Program-made: the position numbers and the translations under genes | Notes under the pieces: model-generated | Databases searched by the model: none | Told to the model about the DNA's origin: nothing | Seen by the model: only the letters and a program-made list of their open reading frames with translations | Shown here: positions 7,520 through 16,463 of the stretch, in pieces | How positions within the stretch are numbered: position 1 is the first letter of the stretch | How the letters are laid out: every line of letters begins with the position of its first letter | From: Marmoricola sp. Leaf446 | GTDB lineage: Bacteria > Actinomycetota > Actinomycetes > Propionibacteriales > Nocardioidaceae | Reading direction: 5' to 3' | DNA length: 64,000 nucleotides | Assembly (NCBI RefSeq): GCF_001424755.1 | Contig: NZ_LMRF01000005.1 | Coordinates: 124,001-188,000 of the forward strand

Positions 7520-10206
7520 GACCTCTCCTCCTGCATCAGCCGCCAGAGGCGGTCCCGGCTCATCGGCAGCTCGTGCGGCCGCACGCCCAGCGCGTCGCGG
7601 ACGGCGTTGGCCAGCGCCGGCGCCACCGGGTTGTACGGCGCCTCGCTCATCGACTTGGCGCCGCGGACCCCGAGCTCGTCGTAGGTGTCGGCGAGCAGCA
7701 CCTCGGTCGCCGGCACGTCGCCGATCTGGGGGAGCCGGTAGTCACGCAGCACCCGGCTGGTGACGTGGCCGTCGCCGCCGGGACCGTCGTCGACCACGAC
7801 CTCCTCGTAGAGCGCCGACCCGATCCCCTGGGCCACCCCGCCCTCGACCTGGCCGCGCAGCTGCTCGGGGTTGATCACCACGCCCGCGTCGGCGGCCTGC
7901 ACGGAGTGCAGCACCCGGACCTCGCCCGTGCCCGGGTCGACCGCGACCACGAACCCGTGCACGTTGAAGGCCACCGAGCGCGGCGAGCCGTGGTGCCGGC
8001 CGGTGGCCGAGACCGGCCCGACCAGGGGGCCCTCCATCGGGTCGAGCAGGGAGCGCAGCGACCGCGCCGCGTGGGCCACCGCCCGACCGGCGACCACCGA
8101 GCCGGTCGAGCCGTAGGCGCCGGTGTCGTAGCCGGTCCTGGCGGTGTCGGAGGTGACCAGCGAGACCGCCGAGACCGGCACGTCGAGCTCGGCGGCCGCG
8201 ATCTGGGTGTGCACGGTCGCGGTCCCGTTGCCGAACTCTGCGCTGCCGACGGCCACGACCACGCTGCGGTCGGGGTGCATCGTGACCGTGGCCTCGGCGT
8301 GGTGGCCCCGGGGCGGGATGGTGGCGATCATCGAGGCCGCCATCCCCCGGCCGACCGCCCAGCCGGGCGGCGGCGGGGGCAGGTCGTCGCGCTCGAGCGA
8401 GGCCTCCACCAGGTCGAGGCACTCGTCGAGACCGTAGCTGCCGAAGACGAGGTCGGTGTCGGGCGGACCGTTGACCACGAAGTGGTCCTCGGGCACCACG
8501 ACGTTGCGGCGGCGTACGTCGAAGGGGCTGATGCCGACCTCGCGGGCCAGCTCGTCGAGCGCGGACTCGATCGCGAAGACCACCTGCCCCAGCCCGTAGC
8601 CGCGGAAGGCGCCGGAGGGCACGTGGTTGGTGTAGACGGCCTCGGCGTCGAGGCGCTTGTTGGCGCAGCGGTAGAGCGCGATCGACTCGTGGCAGCCGTG
8701 GAACATCACGCCGGGGGCGTGGTTGCCGTAGGCGCCGGTGTCGGTGAGCACGTCGACCCGCATCGCGCTCAGCACGCCGTCGGCGTCGGCGCCGAGCTCG
8801 ACCGAGACCCGCATCGGGTGCCGTCCCGGCACCAGGGTGAACTGCTGCTCCCGGGTGAGCTCGAGCTGGACCGGGGCGCCGAGCCGCAGCACTGCGAGGC
8901 CGACCAGGTCCTCGACCAGCATCTCCTGCTTGCCGCCGAAGCCGCCGCCCACCCGCGCGGCGACCACCCGGACCAGCTCGGGCCGGATGCCGAAGACGTG
9001 GGCCAGCTCGTCGCGGACCAGGAACGGCACCTGGGTGCTGCTGCGGACCACGAGCACGCCACGCTCGTCGAGCCACCCCCGGGCGCCGTGCGTCTCCAGG
9101 GCGGCCTGGTTGACCCGCCCGGTGCGCCAGGTGCCGCCCACCCGCACCGCGGACGCGGCCAGGGCGCCGGCCACGTCGCCGACCTCGCCGTGGGTCTGGG
9201 CCACGACGTTGCGGCCGGGATCGGAGACCCGCGAGGTCACCGGGTCGAGGTCGGGGTGGAGCAGGGGCGCACCCGGGAGGCGCGCCTGCTCGGGGTCGAG
9301 CACCACGGGCAGGTCGGCGTACTCCACCACCAGGAGGTCCAGGGCACGGGACGCGGTGACGAGGTCGTCGGCCACGACGGCCGCGACCCGCTGCCCGCGG
9401 AAGCGGACGACGTCGTCGAGCATCCGGGTGTCGTCGGGGTCGTCGGTGCGCGACTCGTGGCGGGCGGTGGAGTAGCGCACGTCGGGGACGTCGCGGTGGG
9501 TGAGGACGAGGTGGACGCCGGGCAGCGCCTCGGCGGCGGCCGTGTCGAGCCGCGTGATCCGGGCGTGGGCACGGGGGCTCTGCAGCAGCGCCATGTGCAG
9601 CACCCCGGTGCCGGGCTGGTCGAGGGTGAAGGCCTCCCGACCGGTGGCGAGTCGCGGTCCCGCAGGAGCGCCCACCGAGCAGCCGAAGCCGCCGACCGCG
9701 GGGGCGGCCTCGACGTTGGTGCGGCCCGCCAGGGCGTCGCGGATCGAGCGGTAGCCGGTGCAGCGGCACAGGTTGCCCTTGAAGTCGCGGGCCAGCCGCT
9801 CGGGGTCCTCGCCCACCCGGCCCTCGGCGTCGGCCAGCGCCGCGGCGGTGGTCACGAAGCCCGCCGTGCAGAAGCCGCACTGGAAGCCCTGCGCGTCCAC
9901 GAAGCGGCGCTGCACCGGGTGGAGGTCCTCGGGGGTGCCCAGGCCGGCGGCGGTGGTGACCTCGCGGCCAACGGCCCGCACCGCGGGGACCACGCACGAG
10001 TGCACCGGACGGCCGTCGAGCAGCACGGTGCAGGCGCCGCAGTCCCCCGCGTCGCAGCCCTTCTTGACCTCGAGGTGGTCGTGCTGGCGCAGCCAGGTGC
10101 GCAGGCACTGCCCGGCGGCGGGCTCGCCCGCGAGCTCGGCACCGTTGACGCGCGTGGCGGCCGCGACCGGGGTCCCTCCGGGCGGGCGCTGGTCGAGGTC
10201 GGTCAT
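7516..10206 (-). CDS. Xanthine dehydrogenase, fused 2Fe-2S and molybdopterin subunits
   Basis: 896 residues. The N-terminus is a complete two-cluster iron-sulfur domain: Cys51, 56, 59 and 71 (plant-ferredoxin type) and Cys110, 113, 147 and 149 (CxxC then CRCTGY). From about residue 170 it continues without a break into the molybdenum-binding domain, with GGGFGGKQ and a C-terminal GSTGSV region typical of the xanthine oxidase family. FAD is on the separate gene directly upstream. The enzyme oxidises hypoxanthine/xanthine to urate. The ATG overlaps the FAD-subunit stop as ATGA. Such proteins are usually encoded as separate small and large subunits, so the fusion is noteworthy. I see no xdhC-type cofactor-insertion gene in the window. 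Confidence 0.88.
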   Translation of the reverse strand: MTDLDQRPPGGTPVAAATRVNGAELAGEPAAGQCLRTWLRQHDHLEVKKGCDAGDCGACTVLLDGRPVHSCVVPAVRAVGREVTTAAGLGTPEDLHPVQRRFVDAQGFQCGFCTAGFVTTAAALADAEGRVGEDPERLARDFKGNLCRCTGYRSIRDALAGRTNVEAAPAVGGFGCSVGAPAGPRLATGREAFTLDQPGTGVLHMALLQSPRAHARITRLDTAAAEALPGVHLVLTHRDVPDVRYSTARHESRTDDPDDTRMLDDVVRFRGQRVAAVVADDLVTASRALDLLVVEYADLPVVLDPEQARLPGAPLLHPDLDPVTSRVSDPGRNVVAQTHGEVGDVAGALAASAVRVGGTWRTGRVNQAALETHGARGWLDERGVLVVRSSTQVPFLVRDELAHVFGIRPELVRVVAARVGGGFGGKQEMLVEDLVGLAVLRLGAPVQLELTREQQFTLVPGRHPMRVSVELGADADGVLSAMRVDVLTDTGAYGNHAPGVMFHGCHESIALYRCANKRLDAEAVYTNHVPSGAFRGYGLGQVVFAIESALDELAREVGISPFDVRRRNVVVPEDHFVVNGPPDTDLVFGSYGLDECLDLVEASLERDDLPPPPPGWAVGRGMAASMIATIPPRGHHAEATVTMHPDRSVVVAVGSAEFGNGTATVHTQIAAAELDVPVSAVSLVTSDTARTGYDTGAYGSTGSVVAGRAVAHAARSLRSLLDPMEGPLVGPVSATGRHHGSPRSVAFNVHGFVVAVDPGTGEVRVLHSVQAADAGVVINPEQLRGQVEGGVAQGIGSALYEEVVVDDGPGGDGHVTSRVLRDYRLPQIGDVPATEVLLADTYDELGVRGAKSMSEAPYNPVAPALANAVRDALGVRPHELPMSRDRLWRLMQEERS

Positions 10207-11009
10207 CGCGCGAGCACCTCCGCCACGGCTTCCCCGGCCAGGCGCAGGGCCATGGCGGCCCGCCAGTCGGTCGCACCGTGGGCGTCGTCGTACCAGCAGT
10301 CCAGGGCCGCCAGGTCCGTCGCCAGACGGTCCCGCCACCCCTCGACGGGCAGGGCCAGCACCACCGGTCGGGTGGTCGCGGCGCTCACCACGAGCCGCAC
10401 GGCGTCGGCGGTCGGACGTGAGGCGGTGACCACGACGCCCGAGCGGCCGTGCGGGGCCAGCGACTGCCGTCGGAAGGCGTACGCCGCGGCCAGCGACGCC
10501 GCGGGCACCTCGAAGGCCCGGAGCACCTCGTCCGCCGCGAGGGTCGTCGCGCGAGCGCCGGTGACGAGGTCGGCGACCGGCTGCCGGCGAACGTCACCGC
10601 CGGGGCCCCAGACGACGGCCGTGGCACCCAGGGCCACCAGCAGCGAGGTCATCGCCCCCGCGGGCAGGGCCAGCGCCACGTTGCCGCCGAGGGTGGCGGT
10701 GTGCGCGATCTTGAACGACATCACGAACGCGTCGGCACACGCCCTGGCCAGGGCGGCCGCCCCACCCAGGACGTCCTCGGGCATCGCGAGCAGCTGCTCC
10801 ACCGTGCAGGTGGCCCCGAGCTCCAGGCCGGTGCCGGTCCGCTGCCAGGGGTCCCAGCCCAGGGTGGTCAGGTCGACCAGGCCGGTGGTGCCCGGCTGCG
10901 GCTCGGAGAACAGCCAGGTCCCCCCGGCCACGACCCGCTCGCCCGCGGCCAGAACCAGGTCGGAGCGCTGCGACGCGGAGCGCCACGAGGCCACCTCGAC
11001 GAGGTCCAT
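10203..11009 (-). CDS. Xanthine dehydrogenase FAD-binding subunit
   Basis: 268-residue FAD_binding_5/CO_dehydrogenase-C type protein. The FAD-binding signatures are AGGTWLFSEPQPG near the N-terminus and the ATLGGNVALALPAGAM motif in the middle. It passes electrons from the iron-sulfur clusters of the fused XDH subunit to NAD or another acceptor. ATG 11009 shares its A with the TGA of the upstream amidohydrolase (TGATG), and its own stop overlaps the next ATG, so stoichiometric expression is likely. Confidence 0.88.
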   Translation of the reverse strand: MDLVEVASWRSASQRSDLVLAAGERVVAGGTWLFSEPQPGTTGLVDLTTLGWDPWQRTGTGLELGATCTVEQLLAMPEDVLGGAAALARACADAFVMSFKIAHTATLGGNVALALPAGAMTSLLVALGATAVVWGPGGDVRRQPVADLVTGARATTLAADEVLRAFEVPAASLAAAYAFRRQSLAPHGRSGVVVTASRPTADAVRLVVSAATTRPVVLALPVEGWRDRLATDLAALDCWYDDAHGATDWRAAMALRLAGEAVAEVLAR

Positions 11010-12298
11010 CACGCCTCCTCGAGGCGGCGGGCCACGGCCAGCACGGTGTGCTCGAGGGCGTCGAGGCCACGGGAGACGTCGACCTCCCGGACGTCCTCGC
11101 CCGGGTGGTGGCTGATCCCGTCGAGGCAGCGCACGAACAGCATCCCGACGTCGGCGACCGACGCCATCGCCATCGCGTCGTGACCGGCGCGGCTCCACAA
11201 CGCCATCGGGTCGGCGTCGCCCGTGCTGCGGATGCCCTCGACCACCGCCTCCTGGAGCCAGGGCGCGCACGGGGTCGCGGCCGCCTCGTGGTGCTCGACG
11301 TGCTCGAAGCGCAGCCCGCGTGCGGCGCAGGCCCCGCCGATCTCGGCCTGGATCCGCAGCCACATCGCGTCGCGCTCCTCGTCGGTCTCGGCCCGCAGGT
11401 CGAGGCTGAAGTCGGCCCGCCCCGGGATCACGTTGACCGCGCCCGGCCACACCTCGATCCGGCCGACGGTGGCGATGCCGTCGCCGCTGCGCCCGATCCG
11501 CTCGATCGCCGCGATCGCCTCGCTGGCCCCGACGAGCGCGTCCCGGCGACGGGGGTACGGCGTGCCGCCGGCGTGGCGGGCCTCCCCGACGACCGAGAGC
11601 CGGAACCGTCGGGCCCCGGCGATCGTGGTGACGTAGCCGAGGGAGGCGTCGGCCGCCTCGAGGTAGGGGCCCTGCTCGATGTGGGCCTCGAGGTAGCCCA
11701 CGATCCCCGCCGGCGGCCTGGCCGCGTCGCCGACGCGGGCGGGGTCGAGACCGAACTCGCGGAACGCGTGGTGCAGCGTGGTGCCGGTGCGGTCGCGCAG
11801 GTCCCAGTCGCCCTCGTCCCACAGCCCCGCCACGGCCTTGCTGCCCAGCAGCGCGGTGCCGAACCGGGCCCCCTCCTCGTCGCTGAAGCCGACCACCTCG
11901 AGGGCGAAGGGCAGCTCGGCGACCCGGTCGTCGTCGCCCCGGGCGAGGCGCTCGACGACGGCGATCGCCATCACGACGCCGAGCATCCCGTCGTAGCTGC
12001 CCGCGTCGGGGACGGTGTCGAGGTGGGAGCCCAGCACGAGGGCCGGCAGCCCGGGCTCGCGGCCCTCCCGGCGGCCCCACACGTTGCCGGCCGCGTCCTG
12101 CCAGGTCCGCAGCCCGGCCTCGCGCATCCAGTGGGCCGTGCGGGCGTTGGCCGCGGCGTGCTCGGGGGTGAGGTGGACCCGCTCCAGCCCGCGGCTGGAG
12201 GAGGAGAACGCGTCGAGCTCGGCGCAGCGGGCCAGGACGGCTGCGGCGGTGGTGCCGTCGCGGGCGGGGGCGTCGTGGGCGGTGCGGGCGAGCGTCAT
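11009..12298 (-). CDS. Allantoate amidohydrolase-type M20 hydrolase
   Basis: 429-residue metallo-amidohydrolase of the hydantoinase/carbamoylase (M20) family. Metal-site motifs are GSHLDTVPDAGSYDG and SDEEGARF; the dimerisation domain follows (HIEQGPYLE, then RRFRLSVVGEARHAGGTP). In this pathway it would hydrolyse allantoate to ureidoglycine, CO2 and ammonia (AllC); ureidoglycolate or N-carbamoyl-amino-acid hydrolysis are alternatives in the family. Its ATG overlaps the aminotransferase stop (ATGA). Placing it between PucG and XDH in one operon favours the purine assignment. Confidence 0.82.
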   Translation of the reverse strand: MTLARTAHDAPARDGTTAAAVLARCAELDAFSSSSRGLERVHLTPEHAAANARTAHWMREAGLRTWQDAAGNVWGRREGREPGLPALVLGSHLDTVPDAGSYDGMLGVVMAIAVVERLARGDDDRVAELPFALEVVGFSDEEGARFGTALLGSKAVAGLWDEGDWDLRDRTGTTLHHAFREFGLDPARVGDAARPPAGIVGYLEAHIEQGPYLEAADASLGYVTTIAGARRFRLSVVGEARHAGGTPYPRRRDALVGASEAIAAIERIGRSGDGIATVGRIEVWPGAVNVIPGRADFSLDLRAETDEERDAMWLRIQAEIGGACAARGLRFEHVEHHEAAATPCAPWLQEAVVEGIRSTGDADPMALWSRAGHDAMAMASVADVGMLFVRCLDGISHHPGEDVREVDVSRGLDALEHTVLAVARRLEEA

Positions 12299-13584
12299 GC
12301 GGCGGTCCCGCCGTCAACGTACGCCTCGAGGGCGGCGCCGACCCCGCCCCCGGCCGTGACCGGGACGCCCCCGGCGCGCAGCACCTGCTCCAGCGCCGCG
12401 AGGGTCGTCAGCACGGCGTCGCGACGGGCGTTGTGGCCCATCGTGCCGATCCGCCAGACCTTGCCGTGGAGCGGACCGAACGACGTGCCGATCTCGATGC
12501 CGTAGTCGTGCAGCACCGCCGCGCGCGCCGCGTCGCCATCGATGCCGTCGGGGACGTGGACCGCGACGACGTTGGTCATCTTGTGGGCGACGTCGCCGAA
12601 GACCTGCAGGCCCAGGCCGCGCACGCCGGCGAGCATCGCGCCGCCGTGGAGCCGGTGCCGCGCGACGGCCGCGTCCACGCCCTCCTCGAGCAGGATCCGG
12701 GCGCACTCGCGGGCGCCGTACAGCATGGTCGTGGCCTCGGTGTGGTGGTTGAGCCGCCGCGGGCCCCAGTAGTCCATGACCATGGCGAGGTCGAGGTAGT
12801 TCGAGGCGATCCGCACCCCGCGCCCGACGTCGCCGGCCTCGCGGACGCCCGCCTCGACGTGCCGGCGCCCCTCGACCACCTCGACCGCGCGGGATCCGAT
12901 CGTGATCGGGGCGCTGCCCGAGGGTCCGCCCAGGCACTTCTGCAGCCCGGCCGTGACGACGTCGACGCCCCAGGCGTCGGTCTCGAAGGGGTTGCCGCCG
13001 AGGCTGGCGGTGGCGTCGCAGTAGAGCAGCACGTCGTGGCGCCGGCAGATCTCGCCGAGGTCCTCCAGCGGCTGGCACATCGTGGTCGAGGTGTCGCCCT
13101 GGACGACGGCGAGCACCTTCGGGCGCACCTCGCGCACGGCCCGCTCGACGGCCTCGGGGGTGAACACCTCGCCCCACGGCACCTCGATGGTGTGCACCTG
13201 CGCCCCGCAGCGCTCGGCGATCTCGGTCAGCAGGTGGCCGAAGCGGCCGAAGACGGGGACCAGCACCACGTCGTTCGGCTCGAGCAGGCTCACCAGGGCC
13301 GCCTCGATGCCGGCCCGCGAGGTGCCGTCGACGACGAAGGTGTGCTCGTTGCCGGTGCGGAAGACGTCGCGGTAGAGCTGCATCGTCTCGGTCATGGTCG
13401 CGGTCATCCACGGGTCGTACTGCCCGACCAGCGGGCTCGACATCGCCCGCAGCACGCGGGGGTCGGCGTTGACCGGTCCCGGCCCCATCAGCAGCCGCGG
13501 CGGCGGGTCGACCGGGCGCGTGATCGACCCGGGGCGCAGGGCTCCGAGGCCGGGGAGGCCGGGGAGGACGGGTGAGGACGTCAC
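12295..13584 (-). CDS. pucG: (S)-ureidoglycine-glyoxylate aminotransferase (PucG-like, class V)
   Basis: 429-residue PLP aminotransferase of class V. It has the N-terminal LLMGPGPVNADPRVL signature, QYDPWM, and the PLP lysine in GLQKCLGGPSG. PucG-type enzymes transfer the amino group of ureidoglycine to glyoxylate, giving oxalurate and glycine; serine/alanine-glyoxylate transaminases are the nearest alternatives. GTG 13584 is chosen over an upstream in-frame ATG (13626) because the promoter -10 box (13592-13597) ends seven bases before it, predicting a leaderless mRNA. First gene of the operon pucG, allC-type, FAD subunit, XDH, guaD. Confidence 0.82.
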   Translation of the reverse strand: MTSSPVLPGLPGLGALRPGSITRPVDPPPRLLMGPGPVNADPRVLRAMSSPLVGQYDPWMTATMTETMQLYRDVFRTGNEHTFVVDGTSRAGIEAALVSLLEPNDVVLVPVFGRFGHLLTEIAERCGAQVHTIEVPWGEVFTPEAVERAVREVRPKVLAVVQGDTSTTMCQPLEDLGEICRRHDVLLYCDATASLGGNPFETDAWGVDVVTAGLQKCLGGPSGSAPITIGSRAVEVVEGRRHVEAGVREAGDVGRGVRIASNYLDLAMVMDYWGPRRLNHHTEATTMLYGARECARILLEEGVDAAVARHRLHGGAMLAGVRGLGLQVFGDVAHKMTNVVAVHVPDGIDGDAARAAVLHDYGIEIGTSFGPLHGKVWRIGTMGHNARRDAVLTTLAALEQVLRAGGVPVTAGGGVGAALEAYVDGGTAA

Positions 13585-13591
13585 CCGGCGG

Positions 13592-13645
13592 ACGCTAGGT
13601 CGCGGTCGTTTCACCGGCGTTTCCACGCGGCACCACCTCGGTTTC
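13592..13645 (-). promoter_or_regulatory. Promoter with GlnR-like half-site array for the pucG-xdh-guaD operon
   Basis: On the minus strand: GAAAC (13641-13645), GAAAC 22 bp further (13619-13623), GAAAC 11 bp further (13608-13612), ten bases, then -10 TAGCGT (13592-13597). Seven bases later comes GTG 13584, so the transcript should be leaderless. Register and spacing to the -10 box are identical to the other four purine-island promoters. Confidence 0.65.
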
Positions 13646-13660
13646 CGGTCCGACGGGGCC

Positions 13661-14992
13661 TCACGGACGCCGCAGCTGCCGGCCCCAGGCGTGGTCGGGG
13701 CGCTCCACGTCGACGGCGTTGCCGCGGACGACCGTGCGGGTGACGCGCCCGCCGTAGCGCAGCCCGTCGTACGCCGAGATCGGGTTGCGGTGGGCCAGCC
13801 GGGTCGCCTCGATCCGGAAGTCGACCCCGGTGTCGTAGACCGCCAGGTCGGCGTCCGCGCCGGGCTCGATCCGGCCCTTGTGGGTCAACCCGACGAGGTC
13901 GGCGGTGTTGCGTGACATCCAGCGCGAGACCGCGGCCAGGCCGATGCCGCGGCGGCGGGCCTCCTGGGCCACGGCGCTGAACCCGACCTGGAGCCCGGAC
14001 ACCCCGCCCCACGCCAGCTGCAGGTCGCCGCCGCCGCGCTGCTTCTCCTCCGCCGTGGCCGGGGAGTGGTCGCTGACCACGGCGTCGATGACGCCGGCCC
14101 GCAGCGCCGACCAGAGCTCCTCGCGGTTGCCGCTGTCGCGGATGGGCGGGCAGCACTTGAACTGCGGCGCGGCGTCGGGGATGGTCTCGGCCGCGAAGCA
14201 CAGGTAGTGCGGGCAGGTCTCGACCGTGACCGGCAGCCCCTCGTCGCGGGCCGCGGCGATGGCGTCCAGCGCCCGGGCCGAGGACAGGTGCAGCACGTGG
14301 ACCCGGGCGCCGGTCTCCCGGGCCCCGTCGAGCACCTGGGTGATGGCCGCGACCTCCGCGTGGTCGGGGCGGGAGCGGACGAACGCCCGGTAGGACCGGC
14401 TCGGCGCCGAGGGTGCCGCGGCCAGCACGGCCGCGTCCTCGGCGTGCACGATCATCAGCGCGTCGAGCCGGGCCACCTCCGCCAGCGCGAGCCGGAACTG
14501 GGTGGGGTCCAGCGGTGGGAACTCCTCGACGCCCGAGGGCGACAGGAAGCACTTGAACCCGAAGACCCCGGCCTCCCAGAGCGGTTCGAGGTCGGGGAGG
14601 TTGCCGGGCACCGCACCGCCCCAGAAGCCCACGTCGACCATCAGCTCGCCGGCCGCCGCCTCCTGCTTGGCGCGCAGCCCCGCGAGCGTCGTGGTGGGCG
14701 GCACCGCGTTGAGCGGCATGTCGACCAGGGTCGTGGCGCCCCCGAGGGCGGCCGCCTCGGTGGCCGAGACAAAGCCCTCCCACTCGGTGCGACCGGGCTC
14801 GTTGACGTGCACGTGGGTGTCCACGACCCCCGGCACGACGTACGCCGAGTCGGGCACCTGCAGGACCAGGCCGTCGGCCTCGTGCTCGAACGGCTCGACC
14901 GCCGCGATGCGGCCGTGGTGCAGGGTCAGCGTGGCCGCCACGAGCTCGTCACCGACCAGCACCCGCCGGCCTCGGACCGCGTCGACCCTCAC
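13661..14992 (-). CDS. allB: Allantoinase
   Basis: 443-residue cyclic amidohydrolase. The zinc ligands are recognisable in order: DTHVHVNEPGRTEWEGF, the carboxylated lysine in FGFKCFLSPSG, His in IVHAED, His in HVLHLSSA, and the catalytic Asp in VSDHSP. It opens the hydantoin ring of allantoin to allantoate. GTG 14992 overlaps the permease stop (GTGA); the longer open frame above it is a shadow. Last gene of the uraD-hiuH-uox-permease-allB unit. Dihydropyrimidinase or hydantoinase activity is less likely given the cluster. Confidence 0.9.
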   Translation of the reverse strand: MRVDAVRGRRVLVGDELVAATLTLHHGRIAAVEPFEHEADGLVLQVPDSAYVVPGVVDTHVHVNEPGRTEWEGFVSATEAAALGGATTLVDMPLNAVPPTTTLAGLRAKQEAAAGELMVDVGFWGGAVPGNLPDLEPLWEAGVFGFKCFLSPSGVEEFPPLDPTQFRLALAEVARLDALMIVHAEDAAVLAAAPSAPSRSYRAFVRSRPDHAEVAAITQVLDGARETGARVHVLHLSSARALDAIAAARDEGLPVTVETCPHYLCFAAETIPDAAPQFKCCPPIRDSGNREELWSALRAGVIDAVVSDHSPATAEEKQRGGGDLQLAWGGVSGLQVGFSAVAQEARRRGIGLAAVSRWMSRNTADLVGLTHKGRIEPGADADLAVYDTGVDFRIEATRLAHRNPISAYDGLRYGGRVTRTVVRGNAVDVERPDHAWGRQLRRP

Positions 14993-16419
14993 CCGTCGCC
15001 GGGCTTCCCGCCGCGGAACGTCCCGCCCTGCTCGAGGACCTCCACCTCGTCGGGGCGCACCTCCAGCGCCGGCGCGGCGGTGAGGCCCGACGGCTCCTCG
15101 GGGACCCCGGGCAGCAGCACGTTGAAGAACAGGTTGAGGGTGAACGCCACGATGGCGGCGGCGCTGATCTCGGAGTCGAAGATCGTCTGCCACCACTGCG
15201 GGAAGGCGCCCCAGAACTCCGGCCAGGCGATGGGGATGACCCCGAAGGCGACGGCCGCCGCCACAATGACGATGTTGTTGGTGCCGTCGTAGGTCGCCTT
15301 GCCCAGCGTGCGCACCCCGCTGGCCGCCACCGACCCGAAGAGCACCACGCCCGCTCCGGCGAGGACCGGGAGCGGCAGCAGGCCGACCACGGCGGCCAGC
15401 ACCGGCGAGAGCCCGAGCACGAACAGCACCCCGCCGCCGACGGCGACCGCGAAGCGGCTGCGGATGCCGGTGAGCGCGACCAGGCCGACGTTCTGCGCGA
15501 AGGCGGTGGCCGGGAAGGAGTTGAAGACCGGCGCGATCGCCGAGGACACCATGTCGGCGCGCAGGCCGTTGCTGATCCGCTTGTTGTCGACGTCGGTGCC
15601 CACCACCTCGGCGACCGCGAGGATGTCGGCGGTGGTCTCGACCATGATCACGAGGATCACGATCGTCATCGACACGATGGCTCCGACCTCGAAGATCGGC
15701 GCCCCGAACTCGAACGGCGTCGGCACCGCCACCAGGTCGGCGTCCTGGCCGTTCCAGGTGGTCAGGCCGAAGATCGCGGCCACGACGGTGCCGGCCACCA
15801 GCGAGAGCAGCACCGCCAGCCGCGACAGCATCGGCACCTTGCTCAGCACCAGCACGAAGGCCAGCGACACGGCGGCGAGCGCCACCGAGCTGCCGGACGC
15901 CGTCTCCTCCTGGCCGGTGATCCAGCCCCCGGCGACCGGGAGCAGCGAGAGGCCGATGACCAGGATCACCGACCCGGTCACCACGGCCGGGAAGAACCGC
16001 ACCACCCGGGAGAAGACCGGGGCGAGCAGCAGGCCGACCACCGCCGCCACGATGACGGCACCGAAGACGACCCGCAGGCCGCGCTCGCCGTTGCCCTCCC
16101 CCTCGGCGAGGATGATCGTCACCATCGTCGAGACGCTCGCGAACGAGATGCCCTGCACGAGCGGCAGCTGCGAGCCGAAGAAGGGGATCCCGACGGTCTG
16201 CAGCACGGTGGCCAGGCCGCTGACGAACAGCGCGGCCGAGACGAGCAGACCGGTCTGGGCCGGTTCGAGGCCCGCGACGCCGCCGATGATGAACGGCACG
16301 GCGATCACGCCGCCGAACATCGCCAGGATGTGCTGGACGCCGTAGCCGACCAGCTGCGGGGCCGGCAGGTGCTCGTCCTCGGGACGGGCCGGGCGGGGGG
16401 TGCGGGGGGTGTCGCTCAT
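14989..16419 (-). CDS. NCS2-family purine permease (xanthine/urate type)
   Basis: 476-residue nucleobase:cation symporter-2 with about 14 hydrophobic segments. The NCS2 signature is present as QNVGLVALTGIRSRF, together with the TM1 HILAMFGG histidine region and the ETTADILAVAEVVG segment of TM8. It would import xanthine, urate or a related purine with protons. ATG 16419 has GGAGGT 5 nt upstream. It follows urate oxidase by 44 bp and overlaps allantoinase by 4 bp, so it belongs to the urate-to-allantoate operon. Confidence 0.9.
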   Translation of the reverse strand: MSDTPRTPRPARPEDEHLPAPQLVGYGVQHILAMFGGVIAVPFIIGGVAGLEPAQTGLLVSAALFVSGLATVLQTVGIPFFGSQLPLVQGISFASVSTMVTIILAEGEGNGERGLRVVFGAVIVAAVVGLLLAPVFSRVVRFFPAVVTGSVILVIGLSLLPVAGGWITGQEETASGSSVALAAVSLAFVLVLSKVPMLSRLAVLLSLVAGTVVAAIFGLTTWNGQDADLVAVPTPFEFGAPIFEVGAIVSMTIVILVIMVETTADILAVAEVVGTDVDNKRISNGLRADMVSSAIAPVFNSFPATAFAQNVGLVALTGIRSRFAVAVGGGVLFVLGLSPVLAAVVGLLPLPVLAGAGVVLFGSVAASGVRTLGKATYDGTNNIVIVAAAVAFGVIPIAWPEFWGAFPQWWQTIFDSEISAAAIVAFTLNLFFNVLLPGVPEEPSGLTAAPALEVRPDEVEVLEQGGTFRGGKPGDG

Positions 16420-16463
16420 GGCGGACCTCCGGGTCCTGGGTGCTGCTGCGGGAGTGGTGCCGG

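Noticed and set aside
7573-11115. A 1180-codon plus-strand open frame
   Set aside because: It is antisense to the xanthine dehydrogenase genes, which have all expected cofactor motifs; the frame is open only because of high GC and has no recognisable domain.
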